From Siphonodentalium dalli (lineage: Eukaryota; Mollusca; Scaphopoda; Gadilida; Siphonodentaliidae), in the NCBI GenBank assembly GCA_032622095.1, contig CP136068.1, positions 50,586,443-50,650,442 on the forward strand: a DNA stretch of 64,000 nucleotides, in the 5' to 3' direction. Positions within the stretch are counted from its first letter, which is position 1, and each line of letters begins with the position of its first letter. This document shows positions 63,965-64,000 of this stretch, in pieces. Below the pieces are notes generated by a model, which had not been told where the DNA came from, did no database searches, and saw only the letters and a program-made list of their open reading frames with translations. Made by a program: the position numbers and the translations under genes.

Positions 63965-64000
63965 GTGAGTTTGATTGCACACATGTCTTAAAGTGGCAAC

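Overview
This window looks like a piece of a eukaryotic, probably lophotrochozoan (best guess molluscan) nuclear genome. Coding sequence is sparse and split into short exons with GT/AG introns of several kilobases. The rest is AT-rich and crowded with minisatellites, fold-back DNA elements, tRNA-derived SINEs, a LINE copy and a Penelope-like fragment. No prokaryotic gene organisation is visible. The species call is inference from overall texture, not from a marker gene.

Three protein-coding loci can be assembled by hand from splice sites and reading phase. (A) Plus strand, 10874-18286: a collagen-like Gly-X-Y exon. It is phase-compatible with a downstream exon encoding a membrane-spanning segment and with a last exon encoding a basic, tyrosine-containing cytoplasmic tail (predicted 262 aa). 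(B) Minus strand, 33580-22183: a complete six-exon gene for a 519-residue type II membrane 2-oxoglutarate/Fe(II) dioxygenase of the prolyl 4-hydroxylase type, with the HxD...H...K active-site residues intact. (C) Plus strand, 46494-63964 and continuing beyond the window: a Lys/Glu-rich coiled-coil protein of unknown function, four phase-0 exons visible. Loci A and B converge, so a collagen-like membrane protein lies beside an enzyme of the family that hydroxylates collagen prolines.

Layout: 1-8292 is a 29-bp satellite with kilobase-scale internal duplications. 8.3-10.4 kb has no convincing gene. 10.4-18.3 kb is locus A, whose large intron holds a 33-bp minisatellite split by a 1.34-kb terminal-inverted-repeat element and a defective LINE. 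18.3-22.2 kb holds a TTAA-flanked fold-back element and three tandem arrays, one of them made of copies of the last exon of locus B. 22.2-33.6 kb is locus B, with 48-bp, 39-bp and 24-bp arrays in its introns. 33.6-46.4 kb is intergenic and repeat-rich, ending in a Penelope-like fragment. 46.5-64 kb is locus C, with long introns full of arrays and palindromic elements.

The most unusual theme is the relation of tandem repeats to exon edges. The 39-bp array in intron 2 of locus B carries the 3' end of exon 2 and its 5' splice site in every unit, and the region downstream of exon 6 is a tandem array of C-terminal coding sequence including the stop codon.
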